From NCBI GenBank assembly GCA_965223025.1, contig CBDCVP010000023.1, positions 2,914,001-2,978,000 on the forward strand: DNA of 64,000 bases, in the 5' to 3' direction. The notes beneath the pieces were generated by a model. It was given only the letters and a program-made list of their open reading frames with translations, was not told the origin of the DNA and did no database searches. Numbering within the stretch: the first letter of the stretch is position 1; each line of letters starts with the position of its first letter. This stretch comes from JABDMH01 sp965223025. GTDB taxonomy: Bacteria > Bacteroidota > Bacteroidia > Chitinophagales > Saprospiraceae. The position numbers and the translations under genes were made by a program. Below, in pieces: positions 17,259-26,271 of the stretch.

Positions 17259-20200
17259 CTAGATTTTTCCTGCAACCTGCACCAGAAAATGCTTAGCCCA
17301 TGGATCTGCTGGATTTAATCTTGTACTTTCTTTCAAGTGCCCCATGGCATCCTTGAAGGCTGATCTTCCCATATCTGCCAATCCCAGCAAATAATGGGCT
17401 CTTGCTTGTCGAGCCTTTACGGTCATCCCACCTCCAAATTTTGAAAAGAAGTCCACTTCCTCTCCTTGGTGCAGCATTCCTTGTCCAGCCTCAGCGATCT
17501 CGTTGAAAATTTGCACGGCCTTCTCGTGCCGATCCATTTTCAGGTGGGTCAGAGCCTGGTAGTATTTGTACTGTGGGCTCCTAACCTTCACCATGCTCGC
17601 TCTCTCAAACAGTTCTTTTGCTTTAGTTTGCACACCCAATTCTTCTTGTGCTAGTCCCTGTAGGTAGTAGATCTGCACTCTGCGTTCAGAGTCGGCATTT
17701 CGCCCTATCTGATGGTTCTCAGGATAGGTGTCAGCTTGTCTAAAGTCTTGTAAAGCAAGGTCGGCTTTCCCCATCGCCAACATTTTCTTACCTCGGAGTA
17801 AAAGGGCATCTTCGTAAGTTCCATGCAAATTTCTCCCTCCCTCCCTACTCTTAAAGTAGGTCGTGGATAAGTATTCTATTGCCTGATCGTATGAGCCTGT
17901 GCCGATCAACACCTCGATCTCTCTAATGAGCGCATCATTTCTCTTCTTCACAAACTCATGGTTACCAACCAACAATTTTTTTCGTCTCTCTAGCGATGCA
18001 CCCTTCTGCTCATAAAGTAAATCGAGCTCGTAATAATATCTCGCCTGGGTTTTATCCTTTTCAATGGCCCTTTCGTAAGATACTATTGCCTTGTCTAAGG
18101 CTCGATGAGTTTGCTGGTATGCCCAACCCAGGTTACGATGAGCTATAGCCATATTGGGATCGGACTTGGTGCTCTGCTCCCAATAGTGTATAGCCTTTTC
18201 CGGCTGTTTGTCATAAAGTAGATTACCCAGATAGTAACTTGCCTTGGCATCGTGAGGATCATAGGCCAGTGCTGTTTTGTACACCTCCATCGATTCCAAT
18301 CGGTGCGGAAAACAATAGTCGGTAGTCAATCGCTTCCCCGCATCAAAGTAGGACTTTGCCTTGGTCCTTTTTCCCTCCATGTGATGAATATATCCAAGGT
18401 AATAGTGGAGTGTCGGATATTCAGACAATGAAGGATTATGAGAAGTAGCGGCGGAGGTCAATATTTCTTGAGCATTGTCACGAAATCCCGATTTCAAAGA
18501 TGCAACTGCCAGTTCGAGATAAGACTGTGGATTGTCACGCAATAAATCCGTAAACTTTTTCCTGTGTTCTGCAGTAGGCTCAAGCTGGTATTTTTCATGA
18601 AATGCCCAGAAGTTCAGTGGATCCAGGTTCAGCGCTCGATCTACCAATTTCATGGCACGATCAGACTTTCCCATTTTCCGCAATACGGTAGTCTGTAGAT
18701 TGATGGCAGGAAGGTGGGCGGAATTATTACGTAGACATGATTCCAGCTCCACCAGTGCTTGCGAGTAATCTTGACGTTGACATGAGATCTGAGCCAGGTG
18801 GTAATAAGCTGGAGCAGCAAAGGCATGATCCCAGGCCGCGCGATACAAGGTATCATAAGCAGCATCCAGTTTTCCCTGCTCCTGAAGTATCACTCCTAAG
18901 TGATATAGGGCTTCACAATTGCGAGGTCTTGTATAGTTTGCGGTGAGCCTAACTAAGGCCCTTCTATAGCACTGAGCGGCCAGATCGTAGGCTCCTCTTT
19001 CTTGATGATGGATGCCCTTCTGTGTATTGCAACGAGTATCGAGAGAATCCCTGCTAAGTGCTTCGAGAAAGTAATCAGTTGGATCAAGCACCGCATGATG
19101 AAATTGCTTAATGCGCAATCCCGTAAGATAAAGTTCCTCGATGCTTGAGATATCCGTGGGTTTTCCAGGAGGAGTCACCGTTGCGGGTAATGGCTTGTTA
19201 GACTCTTTCTTAATAGGCTGGTATGAGATCATTGACGCACCCTTCTGATCGAGCAACGTTAGCCTCAGGTTTTCCATATTAATTAGGCCATCCTTGATCC
19301 ATGTCCCGACATAAGGCATGGCAGGTGAAATATCGATGGTGCGTTCCATGACTATTTTGTCACGGTCTCTTAGTCGGATAACGGCATCCTCAAACAATGT
19401 AGTTGTATTTGCAGTCAGCAGTAGACTATCTCCGAGATCGAGGAGGTTCAGCAGACCATTTAAATTGGCGGATTTTGCGCCCTGCGATCGACGCATAGGA
19501 TACCAATATTGTTTGAAGGTTTTTAGCTCGTAGGGTTTTAGCCAGCTGTAATCTGGCTGATTATCTGAATAAGCCCCCGACATCACTTCCGCATAGGGTC
19601 CGTCTGAGTCAGTAAGCACCTTGGTATCCCACATGGATCCCTCAGGGCCCGGTCCCCATTCCCAGAGCTTAGCTCCTTTGACAATATGAGGATTGCCCAC
19701 GAGCATCGTGCCGGCTTCTTTACCATGATCATACCCAGCTAAAAAACCCTCTTTTATGTTATGGGCAAAAAATGAAATCGGCTTGGGATGATTTTTCCAC
19801 CAACTGGCGTCTATTCCATTCTTATAATGGTCGTGGCCGTTGTAAGTCTCGTGGGTCACCGGCCAATGACTAAAACTATTCTTTGCATGATATACCGCAA
19901 AGTCGGTGCTCGGCGGAAAAAACACTTGATAATCATCATTGACGTGGGTAGCTACGTTGGCCCAATACAATATGGAGTTTGGATTTGCCGTCGGATTTAT
20001 CAAGCGCCCATCCAACTCAATGTATGATTTGCCGGGGTGGAGGGTGATGCCAAAGGTCCACTTCATCCTATGCCGCAACTCGGTTTCTCCAATCCACAGT
20101 GTCGCACTGCCATCTTCATTCTGTTGAAGCCGGTAATCCACTGGCATATTGGTGGTTGCCCTATGATGATGAAAAACACAAAACTCAATACCGCCGGAGA

Positions 20201-20648
20201 TCCAGGCACCCAACATCCCAATGTGTGCGGGCTTGATCACATGCTGCCGATAGAAAATCTCATAATTATTGGTTTTATCAGTAGCATAAAATAATCGCCC
20301 ACCAATCTCGGGAAGGATGCAAACCTTTAAATACTCATTTTCGATATATACCGCCCGATAAGTTTTATTTTCCTTGTCTCCTGTTATGTTATCCTCTAGA
20401 GGATAGGGATATATGACTCTGCTAGCACCCTGGTAAGATTGATTTCTAAAAAACATGGGATTTTTATCTGGAGCTTCCACACGATAGGTCGGCAATGTTA
20501 AATCCTCCTCCCAAATATTAACCATTATAGATTCTTGTGCAGGTGTGAGTGATATATTGCACAGAAATATCACAGCAGCCAGCATCGATTTAAGAAAATT
20601 CATCGACATTCGTTTAGTTAGTTTTATTCCGGTAATTCTCATGTTCAT
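17259..20648 (-). CDS. DUF5107 domain protein with C-terminal TPR array (first paralogue)
   Basis: Exported protein of up to 1129 residues. The signal peptide ends LTPAQ; a second start at 20609 would give a shorter, more typical leader. Residues of about 40-400 form a DUF5107 domain, with LPEIGGRLFYATDKTNN, WISGGIEFCVFHHHRA, LYWANVATHVNDDYQVFFPP and LWEWGPGPEGSMW. This domain is related in fold to sugar mutarotase-like proteins. From about 560 to the end it is made of many TPR units (for example AIAHRNLGWAYQQTH). It is the last gene of an operon with the upstream sulfatase (34-base gap) and FG-GAP/ASPIC gene. Binding or conversion of a sugar by the first domain is inference. Confidence 0.85.
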   Translation of the reverse strand: MNMRITGIKLTKRMSMNFLKSMLAAVIFLCNISLTPAQESIMVNIWEEDLTLPTYRVEAPDKNPMFFRNQSYQGASRVIYPYPLEDNITGDKENKTYRAVYIENEYLKVCILPEIGGRLFYATDKTNNYEIFYRQHVIKPAHIGMLGAWISGGIEFCVFHHHRATTNMPVDYRLQQNEDGSATLWIGETELRHRMKWTFGITLHPGKSYIELDGRLINPTANPNSILYWANVATHVNDDYQVFFPPSTDFAVYHAKNSFSHWPVTHETYNGHDHYKNGIDASWWKNHPKPISFFAHNIKEGFLAGYDHGKEAGTMLVGNPHIVKGAKLWEWGPGPEGSMWDTKVLTDSDGPYAEVMSGAYSDNQPDYSWLKPYELKTFKQYWYPMRRSQGAKSANLNGLLNLLDLGDSLLLTANTTTLFEDAVIRLRDRDKIVMERTIDISPAMPYVGTWIKDGLINMENLRLTLLDQKGASMISYQPIKKESNKPLPATVTPPGKPTDISSIEELYLTGLRIKQFHHAVLDPTDYFLEALSRDSLDTRCNTQKGIHHQERGAYDLAAQCYRRALVRLTANYTRPRNCEALYHLGVILQEQGKLDAAYDTLYRAAWDHAFAAPAYYHLAQISCQRQDYSQALVELESCLRNNSAHLPAINLQTTVLRKMGKSDRAMKLVDRALNLDPLNFWAFHEKYQLEPTAEHRKKFTDLLRDNPQSYLELAVASLKSGFRDNAQEILTSAATSHNPSLSEYPTLHYYLGYIHHMEGKRTKAKSYFDAGKRLTTDYCFPHRLESMEVYKTALAYDPHDAKASYYLGNLLYDKQPEKAIHYWEQSTKSDPNMAIAHRNLGWAYQQTHRALDKAIVSYERAIEKDKTQARYYYELDLLYEQKGASLERRKKLLVGNHEFVKKRNDALIREIEVLIGTGSYDQAIEYLSTTYFKSREGGRNLHGTYEDALLLRGKKMLAMGKADLALQDFRQADTYPENHQIGRNADSERRVQIYYLQGLAQEELGVQTKAKELFERASMVKVRSPQYKYYQALTHLKMDRHEKAVQIFNEIAEAGQGMLHQGEEVDFFSKFGGGMTVKARQARAHYLLGLADMGRSAFKDAMGHLKESTRLNPADPWAKHFLVQVAGKI

Positions 20649-20682
20649 GATATTCTATAAGGACTCTTAAATTCATTGCAAA

Positions 20683-22251
20683 CTAAGGTCGACCATACTT
20701 TAGAAAATCCTCACATACGCCTTCTTCATACCAGCGGTCACTCGTTTCTCTTAAGCGCAAGGCAAGCTCCATACGGTGTTTCGTTCGAAGATCTGGATCC
20801 ATCTGATCATAGGGTATTCTATGTAATTGGTACGGATCGGTCTCGTTATTGTAATAAAATGCTCGATCCAATTTGCCATCTTTTTCCATGACCACAAACA
20901 TATATTTGCCGGTGTACAGACCTCGGCTTTTGCCCTGAATAAATAGGGCAGCAGATGGCCTTTCCTGCTTTGCTTCATTGGGGTGCTTCAATATGTCTGA
21001 ATGATTTACTCCTTGAACATCCTTAGGGATGTGCTCTGCCAGACCTGCCAATCCCAGTAAGGTAGGCATCACATCCGGTACACTTAGGATCAAGTCTTCG
21101 ATGCGATGTTTGAGCTCTGCACTCCATCTGATGATAAAAGGAATGGCGAAGGACTCGATTTCCGGTACGTTCTTTCCTCTCAGTCCATGGCTACCTAGCA
21201 TCTCCCCGTGATCCGAGGAAAATACTACCATGGTATTCTTATCTAAATTAAGTTCGGCTAGCTTGTCCAGCACCAGACCAATAAAAAAGTCCACTGCGCT
21301 CACATTGGCAAAATAGTAGGGTGCGTAGTGACCAATCGACGAATCTGCATTCTCACGTGCTAAAAGTGTATCTAGAATAATTGTGCCTGATTGAGTATAC
21401 TGATCAAAATACTGCATGTAGGTACTCTCTTCGGTCCAGGGATTATGAGGAGGATTGAGTGACCACATCAAGAAAAAAGGTTTATCGCTATCTCGTTGCT
21501 CATGCTCATTTGCTAGATATTTGACAATGGCATCGGCCTCCACCTCAGAAGAAAACTTGCCAGGACGGTAGATCTCGCCATCTTCTTGTCCATTGACTAA
21601 CCTGGGATCACTGGCGTAGCATTTGGGATTGAAATGATTGTCGTTTAACAATTGAAAAAAATAGTCAATGTTATGGCGATCCGGTCCTGGAGGGATATAA
21701 GTGTCGTAGTTATTTACATAATGACCTCCAGGTGGATCTGTGCTTCCAACGTAATTGCCATTCTCATCAAATAAAGGTACGGTCGTTACCCAATGGCACT
21801 TGCCAAAGTAAGCCACCTCATATCCGGATGCTGAAAACACATCCGTCATGCACATCGCATCGGATCTGAGACCAACATCACTCCTATCTTTTCTGCAATT
21901 ATTGGTCAGCCCATTGCGATTGGGATACATGCCACTGAGGAGCATCCCCCGATATGGACTACATAAGGGAAAATTACTCACTGCCCGACTGAAGACAATA
22001 CCCTCATTTGCCAACTTATCCAGATTGGGAGTGATGACCGGATCTGGGTTTCCCTGAATAAACTTCTTGTGATCAGCTTGGGACCAGAATCCTAAGCTAA
22101 ACTGACGAAACTGGTCGGGGAAAATATAAATGACATTGGGCGGTTTTGTGGTCCCAGTATTCGCTTTGTCATGCAATGCTCCACAGGCCATCATGCCCAT
22201 TGAGAAGCTTAGTACCAGCAAAATTTTTCCACTGCCTCGGCCCGTATTCAT
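20683..22251 (-). CDS. Sulfatase lipoprotein (S1 family, CSPYR variant signature)
   Basis: Sulfatase of 522 residues with a lipoprotein signal (MGMMAC, Cys23). The N-terminal metal site reads IYIFPDQFRQ, where an Asp-Asp pair is more common. The formylglycine signature is CSPYR at residues 97-101, with Tyr in place of the usual Ser. Other core motifs are VAYFGKCHW, VVFSSDHGEMLGSHG and GLRGKNVPEIESFAIPFIIRWS. It needs a formylglycine-generating enzyme, which is not in this window. It sits between the FG-GAP/ASPIC gene (54-base gap) and the DUF5107-TPR gene (34-base gap) in a minus-strand operon. It probably removes sulfate esters from a polysaccharide; its regioselectivity is unknown. Confidence 0.93.
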   Translation of the reverse strand: MNTGRGSGKILLVLSFSMGMMACGALHDKANTGTTKPPNVIYIFPDQFRQFSLGFWSQADHKKFIQGNPDPVITPNLDKLANEGIVFSRAVSNFPLCSPYRGMLLSGMYPNRNGLTNNCRKDRSDVGLRSDAMCMTDVFSASGYEVAYFGKCHWVTTVPLFDENGNYVGSTDPPGGHYVNNYDTYIPPGPDRHNIDYFFQLLNDNHFNPKCYASDPRLVNGQEDGEIYRPGKFSSEVEADAIVKYLANEHEQRDSDKPFFLMWSLNPPHNPWTEESTYMQYFDQYTQSGTIILDTLLARENADSSIGHYAPYYFANVSAVDFFIGLVLDKLAELNLDKNTMVVFSSDHGEMLGSHGLRGKNVPEIESFAIPFIIRWSAELKHRIEDLILSVPDVMPTLLGLAGLAEHIPKDVQGVNHSDILKHPNEAKQERPSAALFIQGKSRGLYTGKYMFVVMEKDGKLDRAFYYNNETDPYQLHRIPYDQMDPDLRTKHRMELALRLRETSDRWYEEGVCEDFLKYGRP

Positions 22252-22305
22252 GTCACTCTAGTTTAAGTCACCCCCACATCCATCGACTTATCAATGAGGT
22301 TCATT

Positions 22306-25300
22306 TTATTGATTCAAATCACGACTGTTTACATGAAATAGCTCATGGGTATCGTTATTTTTGATGACAATGATTGCATGCCGAGTCTGATCGGAAACAG
22401 TTGCGAGATGCCTGATATCCCCACTGGTGAAAAATCCAGATTCAAGGTGCGAAATAAACTCGAATTTTCCAGTCTCAGTTCCCCGGAGAAAACAGCCGAT
22501 ACCGGCATCTGCCCTAGTGGTTTCGATCTCAGACATATGATTATTTCCAGCCATGAGTAGATCCTGGATCCCATCGTTATCAAAATCGTCATATAATATA
22601 CTATTGATCAAGGATTGTTGTACATGGTTGTCAAATGGCCTAAAGGTAAACTTCCCGGATCCCTCGTTGATGAATATTCCCGATCTAAGCTCGGTGACGG
22701 TGTAATGCAAGGCCGATTTTATCCCTGGCCCCAGAATGCCACCCAGATCTAAGGATGCAAATTCTTCATAAGTTGGTATTTTCTTTGCTAGATGTGGCAA
22801 TTGCTGCGTGGAGCAACTCTTGCCCCTGACTGGCACCTGATCACCTTGGTAGTACTTTGCCAAGAACACATCTACGCTACCGTTGTAATCGAAGTCATTG
22901 GTATAAACGTGCAGTGGTTTTTCTGGTGTGGCATGAAGTTTATAATTTAATCCCAAGTTTCCAGCGGCAATATCCATATCCCCATCCAGATCGATGTCCT
23001 CAACCAGAAGCGTATTCCACCAACCCGCATGGCTAGCTAGCCCAGAGTAGAGGCTATCTCTTCTCAGTCTTCCGTCCTCATTTACGAGGACTTCAATACC
23101 CATCCATTCGCCGGTCAGCACCAGATCGAGATCCTCATCCATATCAATGTCTGACCAGCAAGCATCGGTCACCATACCTATTTGTGCCAGTTGAGGGGCT
23201 AGCTCATCGGTCACGGCACGAAATCTCCCAGATTCATTCAGCAACAGGTAGCTGGTCGGAGGGACAGGGTACTGAGCTGGAACCACTCTTCCACCCACGA
23301 ACAAGTCCATATCACCATCCTGGTCAAAATCGGCAGCCTTCACCACCTTGCCAGCTGAACCGATGGGAGGTAAGCTGTTCAATGATTTAGAAAAATGGCC
23401 GCGACCATCATTGAGGTACAATCTGTCCAGTTGCAATCTGGAGTGTAGCGGAAACTCATAGCTTCCACTCACTACATACAGATCGGGATCACCATCACCA
23501 TCCGCATCCACAAAGCAAGCTCCCACATCCTCACTTTGCTTATCTCGAATAAAATCTGCCACCTCCTGGTGCGTAAAACCTCCGGCAACATCGCCGAGAA
23601 ACAATTGCCCAGCTTGGGTGTGACCTCCACCAATAAACAGATCTTCATGCCCGTCCATATTGACGTCAGTTACTGCTACCGCCGGTCCTATCTGCGACAA
23701 TTTGTGTGGCAGCAGTAATTGATTTTGATAATCATTGTAACTCGGATCAATGTGCTTAGCAGCCCAATTCATTTTAACAAAGAGTGGTGCTTCCGGATCC
23801 TCTACCCGTGACTTTGGAACGACAGCATCGTCGTAGCTTAGTGTCATAAAATGACCAACTGGTACATCTTTGATTTCCTGACACCTTCCATCTGGCCATC
23901 GTATTTCGAGGCTGGTGATGACATCATCACGAGCTAAACCAAAATGCATGGTATTCGAGACGGATGACAAAAAACCCCTATTGTTAATTTGCTGACGTGT
24001 AAGCACAGATCCATCTGCTAGCTCAATCCTTACTGTCGAGCCAATGCCCTTGGTATTATTGAGGGGGCCATCCAAGGTCACTTGCAGATAACTTCCCAAA
24101 CTTTTTTCAACCGCATGGTTTCTAAGCAGCGTGGCCTCTTCGTTGATGTTACTAACCACTACATCTAGATCCCCGTCATTATCCAGGTCTGCATATACTG
24201 CGCCATTAGAAAATGTGGGCATTGAGTCGATCCAGGCAGTTGACACATCCGCGAAAGTCAGATCTCCATTATTCTTGAAAAAATAATTATTCAGTTTCTG
24301 TTGCGGCAACATCCGGGTAAATGCCAGAAAGTCTTCATCAGTGGGTTTCCTTTGGTTGTCTCGTAGTATTTGAAGTATCTCATTATTTGCATCTCGATCT
24401 ATGACATCCCTAAACACCCCATTGGTCACAAAAAGATCGTTGTACCCGTCTAAATCAAAATCAGCCAACAGACTAGACCAACTCCAGTCTGTATTGGCAA
24501 CTCCAGCCATATTGGCAATTTCACGAAAAGTGCCATTGCCATTATTGATCTGCAGCATATTATGCATATACTGATGGTGATAGTTTTTCGCCACCATTTC
24601 CTCAAATCTCTCCACCGGCGTCATAGCCATGGTGGTTTTAGCCCGCACGTAATCCTCTGGATTCATATCCAACGTAAAGACATCCATTAGCCCATCGTTA
24701 TTCACATCGCCGATATCACTACCCATGCTGTTGAAAGACATGTGCCTCAACACTTCATTCCTACCATCGCGAAAGGTTCCATCCTGATTGTTTATATAGA
24801 CAAAATCGGGAATCCGAAAATCATTACAGATATAGATATCCATCCAGCCATCTTGATTGAGATCTCCGACCTGTGGATTTAGCCCAAAGCCAATATCCGG
24901 CAAAATTCCGGATGCCTCAGAGGCGTCGGTAAAATGACCGGAACCGTCATTCTCATATAATTTATCACTCCCTTTTTTAGCTAAGGTCATGGCATCATCC
25001 TGGATGTCGATCAGATCCACCACCTCGGCTGCCTTATCCTCAAAATCAGGACTATTCGAGATGTAGACATCCAAGTCGCCGTCGTTATCGTAGTCGAAAA
25101 AAGTAGCGCAAATGCCCCGGTTGCTGTCAGCTAAGCCATATTCAGCTGCCCGCTCTGTAAAAGTCATATCCCCATTGTTGACATAGAGCATGTTGGCAAA
25201 CCGATTGTCATCCTGGATCCAACCACCCCTGGTGATGTAGATATCCAAGTATCCATCGCTATTGATATCCACCACCGAAACGCCTACATCAAATCCCGGT

Positions 25301-25707
25301 CTTTTCTGGATGCCCGATTGTTCAGTAACATCCATGAAGCTAAAACCTCTCATTCCCTCCTGATGATCACCCTGATTCAGGTATAATTTATTGTCGAAAG
25401 TGTTGGAAATAAAAAATAGGTCAATCCAACCATCGTTATTGAAGTCGGCCGATGCCACGCCTCCACCGATGTACGTATACATGTATTGGTAGTAGTTGGA
25501 TGATAAGGTTTCCTCCAATCTGTTGATAAATGTGATTCCGGATGTTGATGAAGCAACTGCGCTGAATAGATTGGGGAATCCATCTTCGCTTACGGTGTCC
25601 TCTTGACTTGTCTCCGACGTAGTGCAGGAGGAGACCATGAAAAACAACATAATCCCCAAGGATACGAAGATCTCTAAAACAAATATGGGGTTCCGATGGT
25701 CTGACAT
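22306..25707 (-). CDS. FG-GAP/VCBS repeat protein with ASPIC/UnbV domain (CRTAC1-like lipoprotein)
   Basis: Large surface or periplasmic lipoprotein of about 1133 residues from ATG 25707. The frame extends to a TTG at 25743, but that codon lies inside a promoter-like box, so the ATG is preferred. The signal peptide ends MVSSC. Many calcium-binding FG-GAP blades follow (DFNNDGWIDLFFISN, DINSDGYLDIYITRG, DFDQDGDMDLFVGG and others). An ASPIC/UnbV segment lies mid-protein (NTKGIGSTVRIELADGS and SLEIRWPDGRCQEI), and a second propeller follows it. Proteins of this type often accompany SusC/D systems in Bacteroidota; adhesion or glycan binding is likely but unproven. It heads the operon with the sulfatase and DUF5107-TPR gene. 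Confidence 0.9.
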   Translation of the reverse strand: MSDHRNPIFVLEIFVSLGIMLFFMVSSCTTSETSQEDTVSEDGFPNLFSAVASSTSGITFINRLEETLSSNYYQYMYTYIGGGVASADFNNDGWIDLFFISNTFDNKLYLNQGDHQEGMRGFSFMDVTEQSGIQKRPGFDVGVSVVDINSDGYLDIYITRGGWIQDDNRFANMLYVNNGDMTFTERAAEYGLADSNRGICATFFDYDNDGDLDVYISNSPDFEDKAAEVVDLIDIQDDAMTLAKKGSDKLYENDGSGHFTDASEASGILPDIGFGLNPQVGDLNQDGWMDIYICNDFRIPDFVYINNQDGTFRDGRNEVLRHMSFNSMGSDIGDVNNDGLMDVFTLDMNPEDYVRAKTTMAMTPVERFEEMVAKNYHHQYMHNMLQINNGNGTFREIANMAGVANTDWSWSSLLADFDLDGYNDLFVTNGVFRDVIDRDANNEILQILRDNQRKPTDEDFLAFTRMLPQQKLNNYFFKNNGDLTFADVSTAWIDSMPTFSNGAVYADLDNDGDLDVVVSNINEEATLLRNHAVEKSLGSYLQVTLDGPLNNTKGIGSTVRIELADGSVLTRQQINNRGFLSSVSNTMHFGLARDDVITSLEIRWPDGRCQEIKDVPVGHFMTLSYDDAVVPKSRVEDPEAPLFVKMNWAAKHIDPSYNDYQNQLLLPHKLSQIGPAVAVTDVNMDGHEDLFIGGGHTQAGQLFLGDVAGGFTHQEVADFIRDKQSEDVGACFVDADGDGDPDLYVVSGSYEFPLHSRLQLDRLYLNDGRGHFSKSLNSLPPIGSAGKVVKAADFDQDGDMDLFVGGRVVPAQYPVPPTSYLLLNESGRFRAVTDELAPQLAQIGMVTDACWSDIDMDEDLDLVLTGEWMGIEVLVNEDGRLRRDSLYSGLASHAGWWNTLLVEDIDLDGDMDIAAGNLGLNYKLHATPEKPLHVYTNDFDYNGSVDVFLAKYYQGDQVPVRGKSCSTQQLPHLAKKIPTYEEFASLDLGGILGPGIKSALHYTVTELRSGIFINEGSGKFTFRPFDNHVQQSLINSILYDDFDNDGIQDLLMAGNNHMSEIETTRADAGIGCFLRGTETGKFEFISHLESGFFTSGDIRHLATVSDQTRHAIIVIKNNDTHELFHVNSRDLNQ

Positions 25708-25740
25708 TAGTAACTGAAAAAATTCTGATGATTTTCGTGA

Positions 25741-25748
25741 CAAAAATA
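25741..25748 (-). promoter_or_regulatory. Possible -7 promoter box of the FG-GAP/ASPIC operon
   Basis: On the minus strand the sequence reads TATTTTTG, an exact TAnnTTTG match, about 33 bases before ATG 25707. No clear TTTG box is seen at the expected distance. If real, it gives the FG-GAP/ASPIC-sulfatase-DUF5107 genes their own promoter. Confidence 0.35.
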
Positions 25749-25815
25749 CGATGTATTTACTCTGGAAGACGTCTATCGGCAGGTTAGTTTAGGGATAAAT
25801 CTCGCTATAAAAGCA

Positions 25816-25846
25816 CAGCGGTAAGATCAATCTGATCCTACCGCTG
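25816..25846 (-). terminator. Hairpin terminator downstream of the second SusC/SusD operon
   Basis: CAGCGGTA pairs with TACCGCTG (8 bp), continued after a mismatch by GATCA/TGATC, with a 3-base loop. On the minus strand it is followed by TGCTTTTATA, a modest T-run. It lies beyond the transposase remnant, so it probably ended the SusC/D transcript before that insertion. Confidence 0.6.
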
Positions 25847-25857
25847 CATCATTCATA

Positions 25858-25900
25858 TAAGTTTAATATTTCAGCTCCTAGCGCCCACTCAGATTTGGAA
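25858..25900 (+). repeat. 43-bp direct repeat, outer copy
   Basis: Identical to 26229-26271 over 43 bases. It carries a duplicate of the last codons of the SusD gene (LPNLSGR and stop on the minus strand) together with the adjoining 3' flank. It forms the left border of the transposase remnant. Confidence 0.95.
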
Positions 25901-26215
25901 ATTGACCCAGATGCAATCGTAACGACCGATAAATGGAGAGGTTACTCCCCCATTGCTCGAAAAGGAAAATATCATGTTGACCAGATCCACTCTAAAAAAG
26001 GAGAGAATTTTCCTTTGATGCATCGGTTTATTATGGGGCTCAAATCTTGGTTGAGAGGTATTCATCATCAAGTAAAATATCTACAAAAGTATCTCAATGA
26101 GTATACCTACAGGTTCAATAGGCACCTGTATAAAGACATTCTATTTCATAATCTTACCAATAGATTAATGCTTCATCCACCATGCACGATTCCAGATTTG
26201 AAATTTGTAACGTAA
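25901..26215 (+). pseudogene. C-terminal fragment of an IS1595-like (ISXO2-type) transposase
   Basis: About 105 codons in one frame ending in TAA. The product resembles the end of IS1595/ISXO2-like transposases: TTDKWRGYSPIARKG, then the HVDQIHSKKGENF region, LKSWLRGIHHQVKYLQKYLNEY, YRFNRHLYKDILFHNL and LMLHPP. The N-terminal zinc-finger part and most of the DDE catalytic core are missing, and the frame begins inside the flanking repeat with no ATG. It therefore cannot encode an active transposase. It lies on the opposite strand to the flanking SusD and FG-GAP genes. Confidence 0.8.
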
Positions 26216-26228
26216 ATGAATTATTCAG

Positions 26229-26271
26229 TAAGTTTAATATTTCAGCTCCTAGCGCCCACTCAGATTTGGAA
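26229..26271 (+). repeat. 43-bp direct repeat, inner copy at the SusD gene end
   Basis: Same 43 bases as 25858-25900. The stop codon and last seven codons of the SusD-like gene fall inside this copy, so this is the original location and the outer one the duplicate. Confidence 0.95.

Larger units (their letters stand above)
25858..26271. mobile_element. Insertion carrying a transposase remnant, flanked by 43-bp direct repeats
   Basis: The unit consists of a 43-bp repeat, 328 bases containing a truncated transposase, and a second identical 43-bp repeat that is the native 3' end of the SusD gene. No terminal inverted repeats are evident, and 43 bases is far longer than the 8-base target duplications usual for IS1595-type elements. 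It may have arisen by illegitimate recombination or from a partial element. The SusD gene stays intact. Confidence 0.7.
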
